64,000 bases of DNA, taken from Afifella sp. IM 167. Lineage in GTDB: Bacteria; Pseudomonadota; Alphaproteobacteria; Rhizobiales; Afifellaceae. The first letter of the stretch is position 1. The number at the start of each line of letters is the position of its first letter. Below the pieces are notes generated by a model that was not told the origin of the DNA, ran no database searches, and saw only the letters and a list, made by a program, of their open reading frames with translations. Of this stretch, positions 8,833-19,151 are shown piece by piece. Location: positions 434,001 to 498,000 of the forward strand of contig NZ_NSLC01000002.1 of NCBI RefSeq assembly GCF_020144925.1. Reading direction: 5' to 3'. The position numbers and the translations under genes were made by a program.

Positions 8833-9615
8833 CTATTTGGTCGGCGCGGGCTCGCTCTTGGAAAGCCAGTCCTCGGCAAGCGCCATGGCCGTCCGGCGAT
8901 CGTTCTCGCTTGCGGCAGCGAAAGCCTGCTCGTGCAGCGTCTGGATCTCGTCGTCCCCGTGGATGCTGTTGCGGGCGATCGAAAGCCACATAAGGCCCTT
9001 CACCGCATTGCGGCGAATGCCGACGCCCTCAAACAGCAGCCGCCCGAATTCGGCCTGCGCCAGAACATGGCCCTTGTCGGCGGCAAGCTTCAGCCACCGG
9101 GCCGCCTGGCGATCGCTGCGCTCGCCCCCGCGGCCGTCGAGATACATCATGCCGAGCTGATACTGCGCCTCGGGATCGGCGAAATAGGCGGCGGCGTAAG
9201 TGTAGAAGCGGCGCGCCCTGCCCTCGTCGGCCACCACCTTGCCGACGATGCCATCGCGAAAATAGCCGGCGAGCGCAACGAAAGCGTCTGACACGAAGCG
9301 GGCATCGGAGCCGCGCGGATTGCCGTCGGCATATTCGTTGGCGATCTTGGAGAAGATCTGGAAGGCGTGCGCGTCGTCTTCCTTGACGCCGTCTCCGGTC
9401 GCGTAGATGCGGCCAAGCTTCCACAAAGCGGCCGTATGGCCCTTGTCGGCGGCGTAGGAGAGCGCCTCGATGGCGGCGGCCGTCTGGCCTTGCTTGTAGG
9501 CGAGATAGCCGGTGCGGAACGCGTCGCGCGCCGACATGTCAGGATCGAAGGCGAACGCCGGCGACGTCATCGCCATGGCCAGAAATGCAGCAGACAGAAC
9601 CCTACTGGTCCGCAT
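8833..9615 (-). CDS. exoR: ExoR-like periplasmic Sel1-repeat regulator
   Basis: 260-residue protein with a signal peptide (residues 1-22, ending SPAFA) and several Sel1-type helical repeats. Examples are [35 protein letters not shown] and [17 protein letters not shown]. The pattern and the ending MALAEDWL match ExoR of Sinorhizobium/Agrobacterium. ExoR is the periplasmic inhibitor of the ExoS-ChvI two-component system controlling succinoglycan, motility and the host-associated switch. Its start lies 14 bases inside the 3' end of ilvD, on the same strand, so it is probably co-transcribed with ilvD. Confidence 0.82.
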   Translation of the reverse strand: MRTSRVLSAAFLAMAMTSPAFAFDPDMSARDAFRTGYLAYKQGQTAAAIEALSYAADKGHTAALWKLGRIYATGDGVKEDDAHAFQIFSKIANEYADGNPRGSDARFVSDAFVALAGYFRDGIVGKVVADEGRARRFYTYAAAYFADPEAQYQLGMMYLDGRGGERSDRQAARWLKLAADKGHVLAQAEFGRLLFEGVGIRRNAVKGLMWLSIARNSIHGDDEIQTLHEQAFAAASENDRRTAMALAEDWLSKSEPAPTK

Positions 9616-11326
9616 AACACACCGTTTCGGCCGCTCCGCCCGGATGGGTGACGGCCCCTTTCCTCGCCGATCCGACGGTCTGTGCGTATTTCCACAGAGC
9701 GCCGGACTGATAGTCCGTTTGCCGCGGCGTCCACGCCTCGCGCCGCCGGTTCAGTTCCGCCTCGTCCAGTTCGACCTCGATCGTGCCCGCCACCGCATCG
9801 ATCTCGATGATGTCGCCGTCCTTCAACAGGCCGATCGGCCCGCCGACCGCGGCTTCGGGCGAGACATGCCCTATGCAGAAACCGCGGGTCGCACCGGAGA
9901 AGCGCCCGTCGGTGATGAGGGCCACCTTGTTGCCCATCCCCTGGCCGTAGAGAGCCGAGGTGGTGGAGAGCATCTCGCGCATGCCGGGCCCGCCTTTCGG
10001 GCCCTCGTAGCGGATCACCAGCACGTCCCCTTCCCGGTATTCACGGCGGCTCACGGCGGCAAAGCACTCCTCTTCCGTGTCGAAGCACCGCGCAGGACCC
10101 CTGAAGTGCAGTTTGGACATGCCCGCGACCTTCACGATCGCGCCGTCGGGGGCGAGATTGCCGGAGAGGCCGACCACGCCGCCTGTGGGGCTGATCGGAT
10201 TGTCTGCGGGCCGGACCACGTCCTGCTCGGTGTTGAAGGAAACCTGTTCCAGATTTTCGGCAATTGTGCGGCCGGTAACGGTCATGCAATCGCCGTGCAG
10301 ATAGCCGTGATCGAGCAGCGTCTTCATGAGGAGCGGGATTCCGCCAGCCTCGAATAGGTCCTTGGCGATGTATTTGCCGCCGGGTTTCAGGTCGGCGACA
10401 TAGGGCGTGCGCTTGAAGATCTTGGCGACCTCGAAGAGATCGAAATCGATGCCGCATTCATGCGCGATCGCCGGCAGGTGAAGTCCGGCATTCGTCGAGC
10501 CGCCCGAAGCGGCGACGACGGTCGCGGCATTCTCCAGAGCCTTGCGCGTGACGATGTCGCGCGGGCGGATCTGGCGGGCGACGAGGTCCATGATCTGCGT
10601 GCCCGCCGCGAAACAGAAGCGGTCGCGAAATTCGTACGGCGCCGGCGCCCCAGCCGAATACGGCAGGGCGAGGCCGATGGCTTCGGAGACGGTCGCCATT
10701 GTATTGGCGGTGAACTGCGCTCCGCAGGCGCCTGCGGAGGGACAGGCAACCTGCTCCAGTTCGTCGAGGTCGGCGTCGGAATATTCGCCCGTCAGATGCT
10801 TGCCGACGCCCTCGAAGACGTCGAGCACCGTAACCTCCCGGCCGCGGAAGCTACCCGGCAGGATGGTGCCGCCATAGATGAAGATCGACGGCACGTTGAG
10901 GCGCACCATCGCCATCATCATGCCCGGCAGGGACTTGTCGCAGCCGGCAAGGCCGACGAGCGCGTCGTAGCAATGCCCGCGCATCGTCAGCTCGACGCTG
11001 TCGGCGATCACCTCGCGCGAGGCCAGCGAGGCCTTCATCCCGGCATGGCCCATGGCGATGCCGTCGGTGACGGTGATGGTGGTGAATTCGCGCGGCGTGC
11101 CGCTCGCGGCCGCAACGCCCTTCTTTACCACCTGCGCCTGACGCGACAGGGAGATGTTGCAGGGAGCGGCCTCGTTCCAGCAGGTGGCGACGCCGACGAA
11201 GGGCTGGTCGATCTCCTCGCGGGAAAGACCCATGGCGTAATAGTAGGAGCGATGCGGCGCGCGCGACGCACCCTGCGTCACATGCCGGCTGGGAAGCTTC
11301 GATCGGTCGAAAGTCTTCGCGTCCAC
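9602..11326 (-). CDS. ilvD: Dihydroxy-acid dehydratase
   Basis: Fe-S dehydratase of valine/isoleucine/leucine synthesis, converting 2,3-dihydroxy-acids to 2-oxo-acids. The 574-residue length is typical. Motifs include the early Cys region ([14 protein letters not shown]), the signature [27 protein letters not shown] and a C-terminal [19 protein letters not shown]. The start at ATG 11326 gives [19 protein letters not shown]. The 3' end overlaps the exoR start by 14 bases. A 335-base non-coding region lies upstream. Confidence 0.97.
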   Translation of the reverse strand: MDAKTFDRSKLPSRHVTQGASRAPHRSYYYAMGLSREEIDQPFVGVATCWNEAAPCNISLSRQAQVVKKGVAAASGTPREFTTITVTDGIAMGHAGMKASLASREVIADSVELTMRGHCYDALVGLAGCDKSLPGMMMAMVRLNVPSIFIYGGTILPGSFRGREVTVLDVFEGVGKHLTGEYSDADLDELEQVACPSAGACGAQFTANTMATVSEAIGLALPYSAGAPAPYEFRDRFCFAAGTQIMDLVARQIRPRDIVTRKALENAATVVAASGGSTNAGLHLPAIAHECGIDFDLFEVAKIFKRTPYVADLKPGGKYIAKDLFEAGGIPLLMKTLLDHGYLHGDCMTVTGRTIAENLEQVSFNTEQDVVRPADNPISPTGGVVGLSGNLAPDGAIVKVAGMSKLHFRGPARCFDTEEECFAAVSRREYREGDVLVIRYEGPKGGPGMREMLSTTSALYGQGMGNKVALITDGRFSGATRGFCIGHVSPEAAVGGPIGLLKDGDIIEIDAVAGTIEVELDEAELNRRREAWTPRQTDYQSGALWKYAQTVGSARKGAVTHPGGAAETVCYADQ

Positions 11327-11516
11327 TGCTCTCTCGCGCCCCGTACGCTGATGCGTTGCGTGTCTCCCGGCGAAACCATGGCATCGATCCCGAAACAGAA
11401 CCTTACGCCGGGCTGGCCCCTGCTCTCCGCATGATGAGAACAGCTTTTGTGGAGCCAGACTGTGAGCCCCCGCACACTTCTCGCCTGCGCTCCGTTTATG
11501 ACTGAAACGTGGCGCT

Positions 11517-11532
11517 GTTAACGTCGGTTAAC
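11517..11532. promoter_or_regulatory. Paired GTTAAC palindromes upstream of ilvD (possible operator)
   Basis: GTTAAC occurs at 11517-11522 and again at 11527-11532, a 10-base repeat distance that would place both on the same face of the helix. The pair lies about 190 bases upstream of the ilvD start. The cognate protein is unknown. The hexamers are rare by composition in this GC-rich context, but chance cannot be excluded. Confidence 0.25.
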
Positions 11533-11606
11533 GCGACGCATTCCAGTCATCGGGCATTGTTGCGGATCGGTCACAATGTGGCAGCGCGGCATCGCACTGC
11601 AACATG

Positions 11607-11635
11607 AAAACCGCCTCCCGCGGGCGCGGGAGGCG
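11607..11635 (-). terminator. Rho-independent terminator of valS
   Basis: Perfect 10-base-pair GC stem (11612-11621 with 11626-11635, CGCCTCCCGC arm) with a 4-base loop, followed on the minus strand by a TTTT tract (11610-11607). It lies 27 bases after the valS stop. Confidence 0.75.
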
Positions 11636-11661
11636 CGGATGAAACACGATGCTTCGGGGGC

Positions 11662-14367
11662 TCAGGCCGTCTCGGCGATCCGGCCGAGAGCCGCCTCAAG
11701 CCGCTCGCGGTCGGCGACGTAATCGCCGCGCTTCTCGCGCTCTGCGGCAACCACTTCTTCCGGGGCACGGGCGACGAACTTCTCGTTGCCGAGCTTCTTG
11801 TCGAGCCGCGATATCTCCTGATCGACCCGCGCGATCTCCTTCGTCAGCCGGCTGCGCTCGGCGTCGAAGTCGATGATGCCGGCGAGCGGCAGAGCCGCCG
11901 TCGCCTCGCCGATGAGGAACTGCGCCGAACTCTTCGGCGGATGCTCGGCGAGCGACATGGCTTCCACGCGCGCAAGGCGGGCGATCGCCGTCTCATGGCG
12001 CTTCAGCCGCTCCTCGCTCGCCGGGCCGGCGCCCGAAAGGACGAGCGGCGTCTTGGCGCCTGCCGGCACGTTCATTTCCGAACGCACCGAGCGGATGGAG
12101 GAAACCAACGAGACGAGCCAGTTGATGTCCTCCGCCGAGGCTTCGTCGCAGAGCCTTGCCTGCGGCCAAGCGGAGAGCGCCAGGAGACCCCCCTCCTCGC
12201 CGGCAAGATCTTCCCACAGCGTCTCGGTGATGAAGGGGCTGAAGGGATGCAGGAGCTTCAGGATGTCGGAAAGGACGAGCGCCGCGACGGCGCGCGTCTC
12301 GGCGGCGGCCGCGCCGTCATCGCCGTCGAGCACCGGCTTGATGAGCTCCAGATACCAGTCGCAGAAGGTGTCCCAGACGAAGTGGTAGATCGCCGCCGCC
12401 GCGTCGTTGAAGCGATAGGAGGCAATCCCCTCCCCGACCGCCGTGACGGTCCGCCCGGCCTCCGTGAGGATCCAGCGGTTGACGGCGAGCCTGGCCGAGG
12501 CCGGATCGAAGGACGGATCCGGCCGGCACTCCTTCATCTGGCAGAAGCGCGCGGCATTCCACAGCTTGGTGCCGAAGTTGCGGTAGCCGGCGACACGCTG
12601 CGGCGAGAGCTTGATGTCGCGGCCCTGCGCCGCCATCGCCGCCAGCGTGAAGCGCAGCGCATCGGCGCCGAACTCGTCGATCAGTTCCAGCGGGTCGATG
12701 ACGTTGCCCTTCGACTTCGACATCTTCGCCCCGTGCTCGTCGCGCACCAGGGCGTGGATGTAGACGTCGGAAAACGGCTCTTCCTTCATGAAGTGCAGGC
12801 CGAACATCATCATCCGGGCGACCCAGAAGAAGATGATGTCGAAGCCGGTGACGAGGACGCTCGTCGGATAGTAACGGGCAAGCTCGGGCGTCTCGTCGGG
12901 CCAGCCGAGGGTGGAGAACGGCCACAGCGCGGAGGAAAACCAGGTGTCGAGCACATCCTCGTCGCGCGTCAGCTTCACGCGGCTGTCGTAGTGGCGATAG
13001 GCGGCGGCTTCCGCCTCCTCCTCGCTGGCTTCCACGAAGACCTCTCCGTCCGGCCCGTACCAGGCGGGAATCCGGTGACCCCACCAGAGCTGACGCGAGA
13101 TGCACCAAGGCTGGATGTTCTCCATCCAGTCGAAGTAGGTCTTTTCCCAGTTCTTCGGCACGAAGGTGGTGCGGCCCTCGCGCACCGAGGCGATGGCGGG
13201 CTTGGCCAGCGTCGCGGCATCGACATACCACTGGTCGGTCAGGAAGGGCTCGATCGGCACGCCGCCGCGATCGCCATGCGGCACGACATGGAGATGGTCC
13301 TCGACCTTCTCCAGGAGGCCCCGCTCGTCCATCATCGCCACGACGCGCTCGCGCGCCGTGAAGCGGTCGAGGCCGTGCAGCGCCGCGACGGTGGCCGCGA
13401 GCTCGGCGCTCTCGGGCACGCCGGCGAGGAAATCCTCGTTGTCCTCAAGAACGATGTTCGCCTCGACGTCCATGACGTTGATCTTGGCGAGGTCGTTGCG
13501 CTTGCCGACCTCGAAGTCGTTGAAGTCGTGCGCGGGCGTGATCTTCACCGCGCCGGAGCCGGCTTCCGGATCGGCATAGTCGTCGGCGACGATCGGGATC
13601 CGCCGGCCGACCAGCGGCAGGACGACATGCTTGCCGATGAGGTCCTTGTAGCGCTCGTCCTCGGGATGGACCGCCACGCCGCTATCGCCGAGCATCGTCT
13701 CCGGCCGGGTCGTCGCGACGGTGATGAAGCGGCCTTCCTCGCCTTCGATCGGGTATTTGAAGTGCCACAGATGGCCCTTCATCTCGACCTGCTGAACCTC
13801 CAGGTCCGAGATGGCGGTCAGGAGCTTCGGGTCCCAGTTGACCAGCCGCTTGTCCTTGTAGATCAGCCCTTCCTTGTAGAGCTGCACGAAGACCTTGAGG
13901 ACGGCCGCCGACAGGCCCTCGTCCATGGTGAAGCGCTCGCGCGACCAGTCGCAGGAGGCGCCGAGGCGCTTCAGCTGGTTGATGATCATGCCGCCGGATT
14001 CGTCTTTCCAGCGCCAGACCTTCTCGACGAACGCCTCGCGGCCGATATCGCGCCTTCCCGGCTCCTGGCGCTCCATCATCTGGCGCTCGACCACCATCTG
14101 CGTGGCGATGCCCGCATGGTCCATGCCGGGCTGCCACAGAACGTCCTTGCCGCACATGCGGGCATGGCGCACGAGGATATCCTGCAGGGTGTTGTTGAGC
14201 GCATGCCCCATATGGAGCGAGCCGGTCACGTTCGGCGGCGGAATGACGATCGTGAATGTGCCGCCATCCGGCCTTGCGCCGGAACCGGCGCGGAAGGCAT
14301 CGGCGTCAAGCCATTTCCGCGAAATGAGAGGCTCGACGCTGTGCGCGTCGAAAGTCTTGTCCAACAT
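11662..14367 (-). CDS. valS: Valyl-tRNA synthetase
   Basis: Class I synthetase charging tRNA-Val, 901 residues. The HIGH motif appears as [10 protein letters not shown] near residue 55 and the KMSKS motif as [20 protein letters not shown]1 editing domain lies between them, an anticodon-binding region (NAARFC...[10 protein letters not shown]) follows, and a C-terminal coiled-coil arm ([20 protein letters not shown]) closes the protein, as in bacterial ValRS. It ends 27 bases before a strong terminator. The popZ-like gene lies upstream on the same strand across 155 non-coding bases. Confidence 0.97.
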   Translation of the reverse strand: MLDKTFDAHSVEPLISRKWLDADAFRAGSGARPDGGTFTIVIPPPNVTGSLHMGHALNNTLQDILVRHARMCGKDVLWQPGMDHAGIATQMVVERQMMERQEPGRRDIGREAFVEKVWRWKDESGGMIINQLKRLGASCDWSRERFTMDEGLSAAVLKVFVQLYKEGLIYKDKRLVNWDPKLLTAISDLEVQQVEMKGHLWHFKYPIEGEEGRFITVATTRPETMLGDSGVAVHPEDERYKDLIGKHVVLPLVGRRIPIVADDYADPEAGSGAVKITPAHDFNDFEVGKRNDLAKINVMDVEANIVLEDNEDFLAGVPESAELAATVAALHGLDRFTARERVVAMMDERGLLEKVEDHLHVVPHGDRGGVPIEPFLTDQWYVDAATLAKPAIASVREGRTTFVPKNWEKTYFDWMENIQPWCISRQLWWGHRIPAWYGPDGEVFVEASEEEAEAAAYRHYDSRVKLTRDEDVLDTWFSSALWPFSTLGWPDETPELARYYPTSVLVTGFDIIFFWVARMMMFGLHFMKEEPFSDVYIHALVRDEHGAKMSKSKGNVIDPLELIDEFGADALRFTLAAMAAQGRDIKLSPQRVAGYRNFGTKLWNAARFCQMKECRPDPSFDPASARLAVNRWILTEAGRTVTAVGEGIASYRFNDAAAAIYHFVWDTFCDWYLELIKPVLDGDDGAAAAETRAVAALVLSDILKLLHPFSPFITETLWEDLAGEEGGLLALSAWPQARLCDEASAEDINWLVSLVSSIRSVRSEMNVPAGAKTPLVLSGAGPASEERLKRHETAIARLARVEAMSLAEHPPKSSAQFLIGEATAALPLAGIIDFDAERSRLTKEIARVDQEISRLDKKLGNEKFVARAPEEVVAAEREKRGDYVADRERLEAALGRIAETA

Positions 14368-14522
14368 GGGAAAATCGCACCGTCAGCCCGAACGCGGGCG
14401 CATGAACCGGGGCGGTTAAACTGGGGCCGTGCGCCCCTGTCAACAAGGCCGAGCGCCAAGCGGCCATGCTGCCGCAGCCAAAAGCGACCGGAAGTCCGGC
14501 CCGTGAAGGATCGTCGCGGCGC

Positions 14523-15344
14523 TCAGCGGCGGCCGCGCGAAACCCGTTCGATCTCTTCCCGCACCAGCCGCTCCACCAGCGGAGGCAGATTCTCGTCGAG
14601 CCAGTCGCGCAGCATCGGCCGCAGCATGTCGCTGACGAGGTCTTCCAGCGTGCGCGAGTTCTTGGAAAGGATCGTGTTGGCGAGCGCGGAGAAGGCGCCC
14701 GCGACGGCTTCGTCCGAATCCGGCGACAGGAGCCGTTCATCCTCATGCGAGGGCTGCGCCTGATAGGCGGCGAGGCTGCCCCTTTCCGGGCTGGCATTCT
14801 GTGCGCCGGCGCTGGCGCGGGCCGTGGCATGGGAAGCGGCCTCGGGCGAGCGGGAGGGCTGCTCGAAGGCTGCAAAGCCCGCGTGAGGCGCGGGCTGCTC
14901 CCAGGCCGGAGCCGGCTCTTCGCGGGCGGGCTCGGGTTCGTCGTGGACAGGCGCCGGCTCCTTGTGATCCTCGACTGCGGCAGCCTCCGGCTGCGCCGGA
15001 GCCGCATGGCTGGTCGGGGTGTCGTCCCGGGGCGCGGGCGTCTCGACAGGCTCGTAGGGGGCAGGCTCGTCAGCGGCAGGCTCGGCGGCGACCGGCTCTT
15101 CGGCGGCCGGCCCGGCCATCGAGAAATCCGGAAAATCGTCGTCTTCCTCTACGGCTTCCGGCGCGGGTTCGGCAAAGGCTTCGGGAGCGGCTTCGTCGGC
15201 CATCTCCTGCTCCTCCTCGGGCGGGACGCGGAAGGACTTCGCTGCCTTCACCTGACCCTTGTCGCCGTCCTCGGAGATGATCTGACGGATAGAGGCGAGA
15301 ATCTCCTCCATCGTCGGTTCGTGCGCCGCACTCGGATTGCCCAT
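14523..15344 (-). CDS. popZ: DUF2497 / PopZ-family polar organising protein
   Basis: 273-residue acidic, Pro/Glu/Ala-rich protein. The conserved N-terminal segment (EPTMEEILASIRQIISEDGD) and the C-terminal helical module (LEDLVSDMLRPMLRDWLDEN, then LVERLVREEIERVSRGRR) are the two hallmarks of PopZ, which forms a polar microdomain in Caulobacter and other alphaproteobacteria. The central region (about 40-190) is low-complexity, as expected for the disordered linker. The ATG at 15344 gives MGNPSAAHEPTMEE; a further upstream ATG would add an unconserved peptide. The 283 bases up to tolC hold the promoter and no gene. Confidence 0.82.
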   Translation of the reverse strand: MGNPSAAHEPTMEEILASIRQIISEDGDKGQVKAAKSFRVPPEEEQEMADEAAPEAFAEPAPEAVEEDDDFPDFSMAGPAAEEPVAAEPAADEPAPYEPVETPAPRDDTPTSHAAPAQPEAAAVEDHKEPAPVHDEPEPAREEPAPAWEQPAPHAGFAAFEQPSRSPEAASHATARASAGAQNASPERGSLAAYQAQPSHEDERLLSPDSDEAVAGAFSALANTILSKNSRTLEDLVSDMLRPMLRDWLDENLPPLVERLVREEIERVSRGRR

Positions 15345-15627
15345 GACCCTATTTGTCCCCTGCGATTGCCGCCGGTGCGTCAGCACCACGAATCGTTTGG
15401 ATTCTACATGAGCATCCAGGGGTTAAGAAAACCCTCAGAACTGCCTTTCCCACGCGAATTCCCCAGCCTCTCCACAACCTTGCGAAGGGGCCTCACCCGG
15501 CCGCTTTCCGGCCGGGCGGCGGCGCACGAAAGCCGTGCCGCCACCGGCAGCACGCCTGCGCAGCCGCCGACGGTACATCCGCGGATTCGCGATGGAGCTT
15601 CCGAGATGGGTGCCGGGCCGGGCGGTA

Positions 15628-17055
15628 TCAGCGGCCGTCAGGCGTCCTCAGGCCGAACCACTTGTCCTTGACGGCCTCGTAATGGGCCTCCGCGCGGTAG
15701 CGCTGCACCGGAAGGTTGAGCGCGTCGGCGTCGAGCCGGCCGACGGCCGCCAGCACGGCGAAGGCTGCCACGATGCGATCGCGCTGGCTTTCGACGCGGG
15801 TCACCTTCGCCTCCAGGAGCGTGCTCTGCGAATCCAGCACGTCGAGCTGCGTGCGCTGTCCGACACGCTGCTCCTCGATCACCCCCGAAAGGGCGATGTC
15901 GGAGGCGGTCACCTGCGCCGTAGCGGCCAGGATCGCCGCATTCGTGGCTTCCAGCGTGCCCCAGGCCGCCACGGTCGAGGCGCGGACCTGATCACGAGCC
16001 ACGTCCACCTCGATGCGGCGCTGGCCGAGCACCTCTTTCGCCTGACGCACGCGCGCCGAGACGATGCCGCCCTGATAGAGCGGTACGGAAACGCGGCCCA
16101 CGATCGCTGCGGCCTCCGAATTGTCCGGGCGGCCAAGGCCGATCGTCTTCTGTGCCGTACCGGTGACGCTGACCGTCGGCAGCAACTCGCCTTCGACCTG
16201 CTTCACATCATAGGAGGCGGCGTCCATCGAGTACTGCGCCGCGATGATGGAAGGATGCGACGACTGCCCGAGATTGATCGCCTCGGCGAGCGAAGACGGC
16301 AGCTCCTTGCGGAACGGGAAGGTCAGGAAGATGCCGTCCGCCTCGTGGCCGATGACCTGCCGGTAGGTGGCCTTGCTGGCGACGAGGTTGGCCTGCGCCA
16401 AGCTGAGCTGCGACTGGGCGAGGCTGAGCGAGGCGCGCGTCTGCGCGACGTCCGTGCGGGTGTTCTCGCCGACGTCGAAGCGGTCCTGTGCCGCCTTCAG
16501 CTGCTCGTTGAGGAAGTCGAGATTCTGCTGACGCAGTTCCAGGAGGGCCTGGTCGCGCAGCACATTCATGTAGGCCTCGGCCGCATCGAGCAGCACGTCC
16601 TGCACGGTCGCCTCGAGGGCATAGCGGGACGCGTAAACGCCGGCCTTGGCGCCGCTCACGGCATTGCGGACCCGGAACCCCTGAAAGAGGTTCTGCTGCA
16701 CCTGCACGCCGACCGCGAGGTCGGAGGTCGTATCGCTCGGATGCCTTCCGAAGGAATGGGCGCCGGCATAGGTGCGATCGATCTCCGAATAGGCGGAGAT
16801 CTGCGGACGATAGCCGCCCTTGGCGATCGGCACGTTTTCGTCCGTGGCGCGCGTCTGGGCACGCTGGGCGTTGATCGTCGGGTTGTTCCAATAGGCGGAG
16901 GCCAGCGCCTCGGTGATGCTCTCAGCCCGCGCGGCGGGCGCCACCAAGGTGGCGGCGACGGCCAAGCCGGCAAGGAGATGAAGCGAGTTTGCGCGCACGT
17001 CGTCTACCATAAATAGAATCGGTTTAGCCAATCGAATTGTGAAGGCTTTTAGCAT
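15628..17055 (-). CDS. tolC: TolC-family outer-membrane efflux channel
   Basis: 475-residue outer-membrane factor for type I secretion and RND efflux. A hydrophobic export signal ends at AARAESITEALASAYWNNP. Two OEP repeats follow, each beginning with an alanine-rich coiled-coil region and containing the typical ARSLSLAQSQLSLAQANL and DVLDSQSTLLEAKVTRVESQ helices. The start is uncertain. ATG 17055 gives MLKAFTIRLAKPILF, and ATG 17010 gives MVDDVRANSLHLLAG; neither has a good ribosome binding site. pcm lies upstream on the same strand, a usual neighbour in Rhizobiales. Confidence 0.92.
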   Translation of the reverse strand: MLKAFTIRLAKPILFMVDDVRANSLHLLAGLAVAATLVAPAARAESITEALASAYWNNPTINAQRAQTRATDENVPIAKGGYRPQISAYSEIDRTYAGAHSFGRHPSDTTSDLAVGVQVQQNLFQGFRVRNAVSGAKAGVYASRYALEATVQDVLLDAAEAYMNVLRDQALLELRQQNLDFLNEQLKAAQDRFDVGENTRTDVAQTRASLSLAQSQLSLAQANLVASKATYRQVIGHEADGIFLTFPFRKELPSSLAEAINLGQSSHPSIIAAQYSMDAASYDVKQVEGELLPTVSVTGTAQKTIGLGRPDNSEAAAIVGRVSVPLYQGGIVSARVRQAKEVLGQRRIEVDVARDQVRASTVAAWGTLEATNAAILAATAQVTASDIALSGVIEEQRVGQRTQLDVLDSQSTLLEAKVTRVESQRDRIVAAFAVLAAVGRLDADALNLPVQRYRAEAHYEAVKDKWFGLRTPDGR

Positions 17056-17149
17056 CCACCGCACTTTGTTTGTGGGTCCTGCCGCGCATCCGATTCGATT
17101 TGAAAAGCGTTGCGGCCCATCTGCAACACCCTGGGTGCGCCGCACCCGC

Positions 17150-17806
17150 TCAGAAGACGAATTCGCGCTTGCGCTGGAACCCCGGCAGGACGGGCGCCGC
17201 CGCATCGACCACGGCCCTGCCGCTGACATGCTCGCCCGTGCGGGTGAAAACCTTCATGCGGCCGAACTCGCCATTGCGCTCAACCACCGCGAGCCGGCCA
17301 TCCTCGGCAAGCTGATCGAAGAGCGCCGACGGCACGATCTCCGCCCCGGCCGCGATGAGGATCGCATCGTAGGGCCCTTCGGCCGGATAGCCTTCCGTGA
17401 GGGAGCCTTCCACGACCGCGACGTTGTCGATCTTGAGGGCCGCCATGTTCGTCTCGGCGGCATGGCGCAAATCATCGTCCGGCTCGACCGCGACGACCGC
17501 CTCGGCAAGGCGGCCGAGCAAGGCGGCCGAATAGCCGCGCCCGCAGCCGAGATCCATCACCACCTCGTCCTTGGCGATCTCCAGGGCCTGGATCATGCGC
17601 GCGAGCAGCGCCGGCGCGACGAGCGTGCGCCCGGAGCCGTCGATCGGAAGCTCCATGTCGGAATAGGCGAAGGGGAGTTGCGCGCCGGTGACGAAACGCT
17701 CGCGCGGGATCTCCAGAAACGCATCGATCAGGGGGCGATCGGTCACGTCCCAGGTCCGCACCTGGCTGTCCACCATCCGTTGCCGCAGGATTTCGTTGTC
17801 CGTCAT
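17150..17806 (-). CDS. pcm: Protein-L-isoaspartate O-methyltransferase-family protein
   Basis: 218-residue class I SAM-dependent methyltransferase. The SAM-binding motif I reads VVMDLGCGRGYSAALLGRL, followed by AVVAVEPDDDL and a post-I acidic site. The N-terminus (MVDSQVRTWDVTDRPLIDAF) and the RERFV segment match the PCMT family, which repairs isoaspartyl damage. The alphaproteobacterial forms next to tolC are divergent, so the substrate is inferred. The start ATG at 17806 is unambiguous. Confidence 0.85.
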   Translation of the reverse strand: MTDNEILRQRMVDSQVRTWDVTDRPLIDAFLEIPRERFVTGAQLPFAYSDMELPIDGSGRTLVAPALLARMIQALEIAKDEVVMDLGCGRGYSAALLGRLAEAVVAVEPDDDLRHAAETNMAALKIDNVAVVEGSLTEGYPAEGPYDAILIAAGAEIVPSALFDQLAEDGRLAVVERNGEFGRMKVFTRTGEHVSGRAVVDAAAPVLPGFQRKREFVF

Positions 17807-17939
17807 GCGTAAGACGACCTCTTGGAGCCTCTTCGTGGGGATGCTCTAGCGGCCGCAGCGCCGTCAGACAAGCGACGGCCGGGCAGCCACGCCGCCGATC
17901 GGGCGCAAGCGCCCGGTTTTGACGGATTTTCGGAAAGTC

Positions 17940-18013
17940 TGGAGGCCTCGCCCGGAATCGAACCGGGGTATACGGATTTGCAGTCCGCTGCGTCACCACT
18001 CCGCCACGAGGCC
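17940..18013 (-). tRNA. tRNA-Cys (GCA)
   Basis: Cloverleaf read on the minus strand. The 7-base acceptor stem GGCCTCG (18013-18007) pairs with CGAGGCC (17950-17944). The discriminator base is U and an encoded CCA lies at 17942-17940. The anticodon GCA is at 17981-17979 in loop CTGCAAA, and the T-arm is GGTTCGATTCC. The U73 discriminator agrees with cysteine identity. Confidence 0.96.
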
Positions 18014-18155
18014 GGCGCGGCTCCCGTAGCAAAGGTTTGGGGAGCCGACAAGCTGGCGTGAAATTTGGGCAGGAAGTCGGACAGCACATTGGGTGGACGG
18101 CCCTCTCGTGCAATGAGCCGCTTCGCGCTATGGGGGCGCAGCAATGGGAGGACGG

Positions 18156-19151
18156 ATGCGGCACGGTGGAGATCCGGCAGCCGGGGCAGCGCTTTACGGC
18201 ATTTCGCGCAGCGACTGGCTCGATCTTTCGACGGGAATCAATCCGCGCGCCTGGCCATGGCGCGAGCGTGTCCGCCCAGAAGCGATCGATCTGGAGCGGC
18301 TCCCGGCCGCGGGCGAGACGAACGCGCTGATCGCCGCGGCGCGGCGCGCCTACCGCCTCGGCGAGGATGCGCAGATCCTGCCCGTGGCGGGCTCCGAGCT
18401 CGCCATCCGGCAGCTCCCGGGCATCGTCGATCCTGTCGCTTTTATGGATAGTTCCTATTCGTCCTATTCGGCCGCCTATGGCGACTCGCTGCGGCGTGTG
18501 AAGGAGCTTTCGGACGTCACCGCGGAAGAAAGCCTCGTCATCGTCAATCCGAACAATCCAGACGGCCGGCTCCTCTCGCAGCAGGCCATCGCCGGCTTTG
18601 CCGCCGAGCGGCCGGAGCGCACCGTCGTCGTCGACGAGGCCTATTGCGACGCCCTGCCGCCGCGCTCCTCGGTGCTGCCGCTCGCCGGCGCGGCTTCCAA
18701 TCTTCTGGTGCTGCGCTCCTTCGGAAAGTTCTACGGCCTGCCGGGCCTGCGCCTCGGCTTCGTCATCGGCGCGGCCGGCCCGATCCGCGAGCTGAAGCGC
18801 CGGCTCGGAGACTGGCCCGTCTCGCAGGCGGCGATCGCCATCGGCGCGGCGGCGCTGGCCGACGGTGCGTGGCGGCAGGAAACGCGCGGCTGGCTCGCCG
18901 GACAGGCCGGCATGCTGCGCGCCGTGCTGAAGCGGCAGGGCGTCGCCTTTCGCGGCAATTGCCCGCTCTTCACGCTGGTGCGCCATCCGGGCGCCACGGT
19001 GCTGCATCGCCGCCTTGCCCAGAAGGGCGTGTGGACGCGGCGCTTCGAGGAGCGGCCCGACAGCCTGCGCATCGGCCTGCCGCCCGACGAGGCGGCGCTC
19101 GCCCGCTTCGAGGCGGCTCTGGAATACGCGCTCGCCGGAAGGGGCAAATGA
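18156..19151 (+). CDS. cobD: Threonine-phosphate decarboxylase of cobalamin synthesis (CobD/CobC type)
   Basis: PLP-dependent fold-type I enzyme making (R)-1-amino-2-propanol phosphate for the nucleotide loop. The 331-residue sequence has the N-terminal HGGD and DLSTGINPRAWPW segments typical of the family, NPNNPDGRLL, VDEAYCD, and the PLP-lysine context LRSFGKFYGLPGLRLGF. ATG 18156 is preferred over 18144 because GGGAGGA lies just ahead of it. Its TGA overlaps the cbiB ATG (ATGA). In the Pseudomonas denitrificans nomenclature this is CobC. Confidence 0.92.
   Translation: MRHGGDPAAGAALYGISRSDWLDLSTGINPRAWPWRERVRPEAIDLERLPAAGETNALIAAARRAYRLGEDAQILPVAGSELAIRQLPGIVDPVAFMDSSYSSYSAAYGDSLRRVKELSDVTAEESLVIVNPNNPDGRLLSQQAIAGFAAERPERTVVVDEAYCDALPPRSSVLPLAGAASNLLVLRSFGKFYGLPGLRLGFVIGAAGPIRELKRRLGDWPVSQAAIAIGAAALADGAWRQETRGWLAGQAGMLRAVLKRQGVAFRGNCPLFTLVRHPGATVLHRRLAQKGVWTRRFEERPDSLRIGLPPDEAALARFEAALEYALAGRGK

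Larger units (their letters stand above)
11327..11661. other. Non-coding gap between valS and ilvD
   Basis: No convincing gene. It holds the valS terminator at its left end and the presumptive ilvD promoter region, including a pair of GTTAAC palindromes one helical turn apart (11517-11532). A tract around 11490-11580 is less GC-rich than the flanking genes. No leader peptide with branched-chain codons or attenuator was recognised. Confidence 0.6.

Noticed and set aside
11941-14763. 940-codon plus-strand frame opposite valS
   Set aside because: It is the antisense shadow of valS; valS has both synthetase motifs and a terminator.
15496-15516. CCCGGCCG/CGGCCGGG hairpin downstream of tolC and upstream of popZ
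   Set aside because: No T-tract, and it is over 100 bases from both genes, so a terminator role was not supported.
17123-17145. Nearly perfect palindrome GGGTGCGCCGCACCC between pcm and tolC
   Set aside because: The one-base loop is too small for a hairpin terminator and no regulator site of this form was recognised.
18644-19147. Upstream extension of the cbiB reading frame
   Set aside because: It overlaps cobD in another frame and lacks family sequence; the ATG at 19148 overlapping the cobD stop gives the true start.
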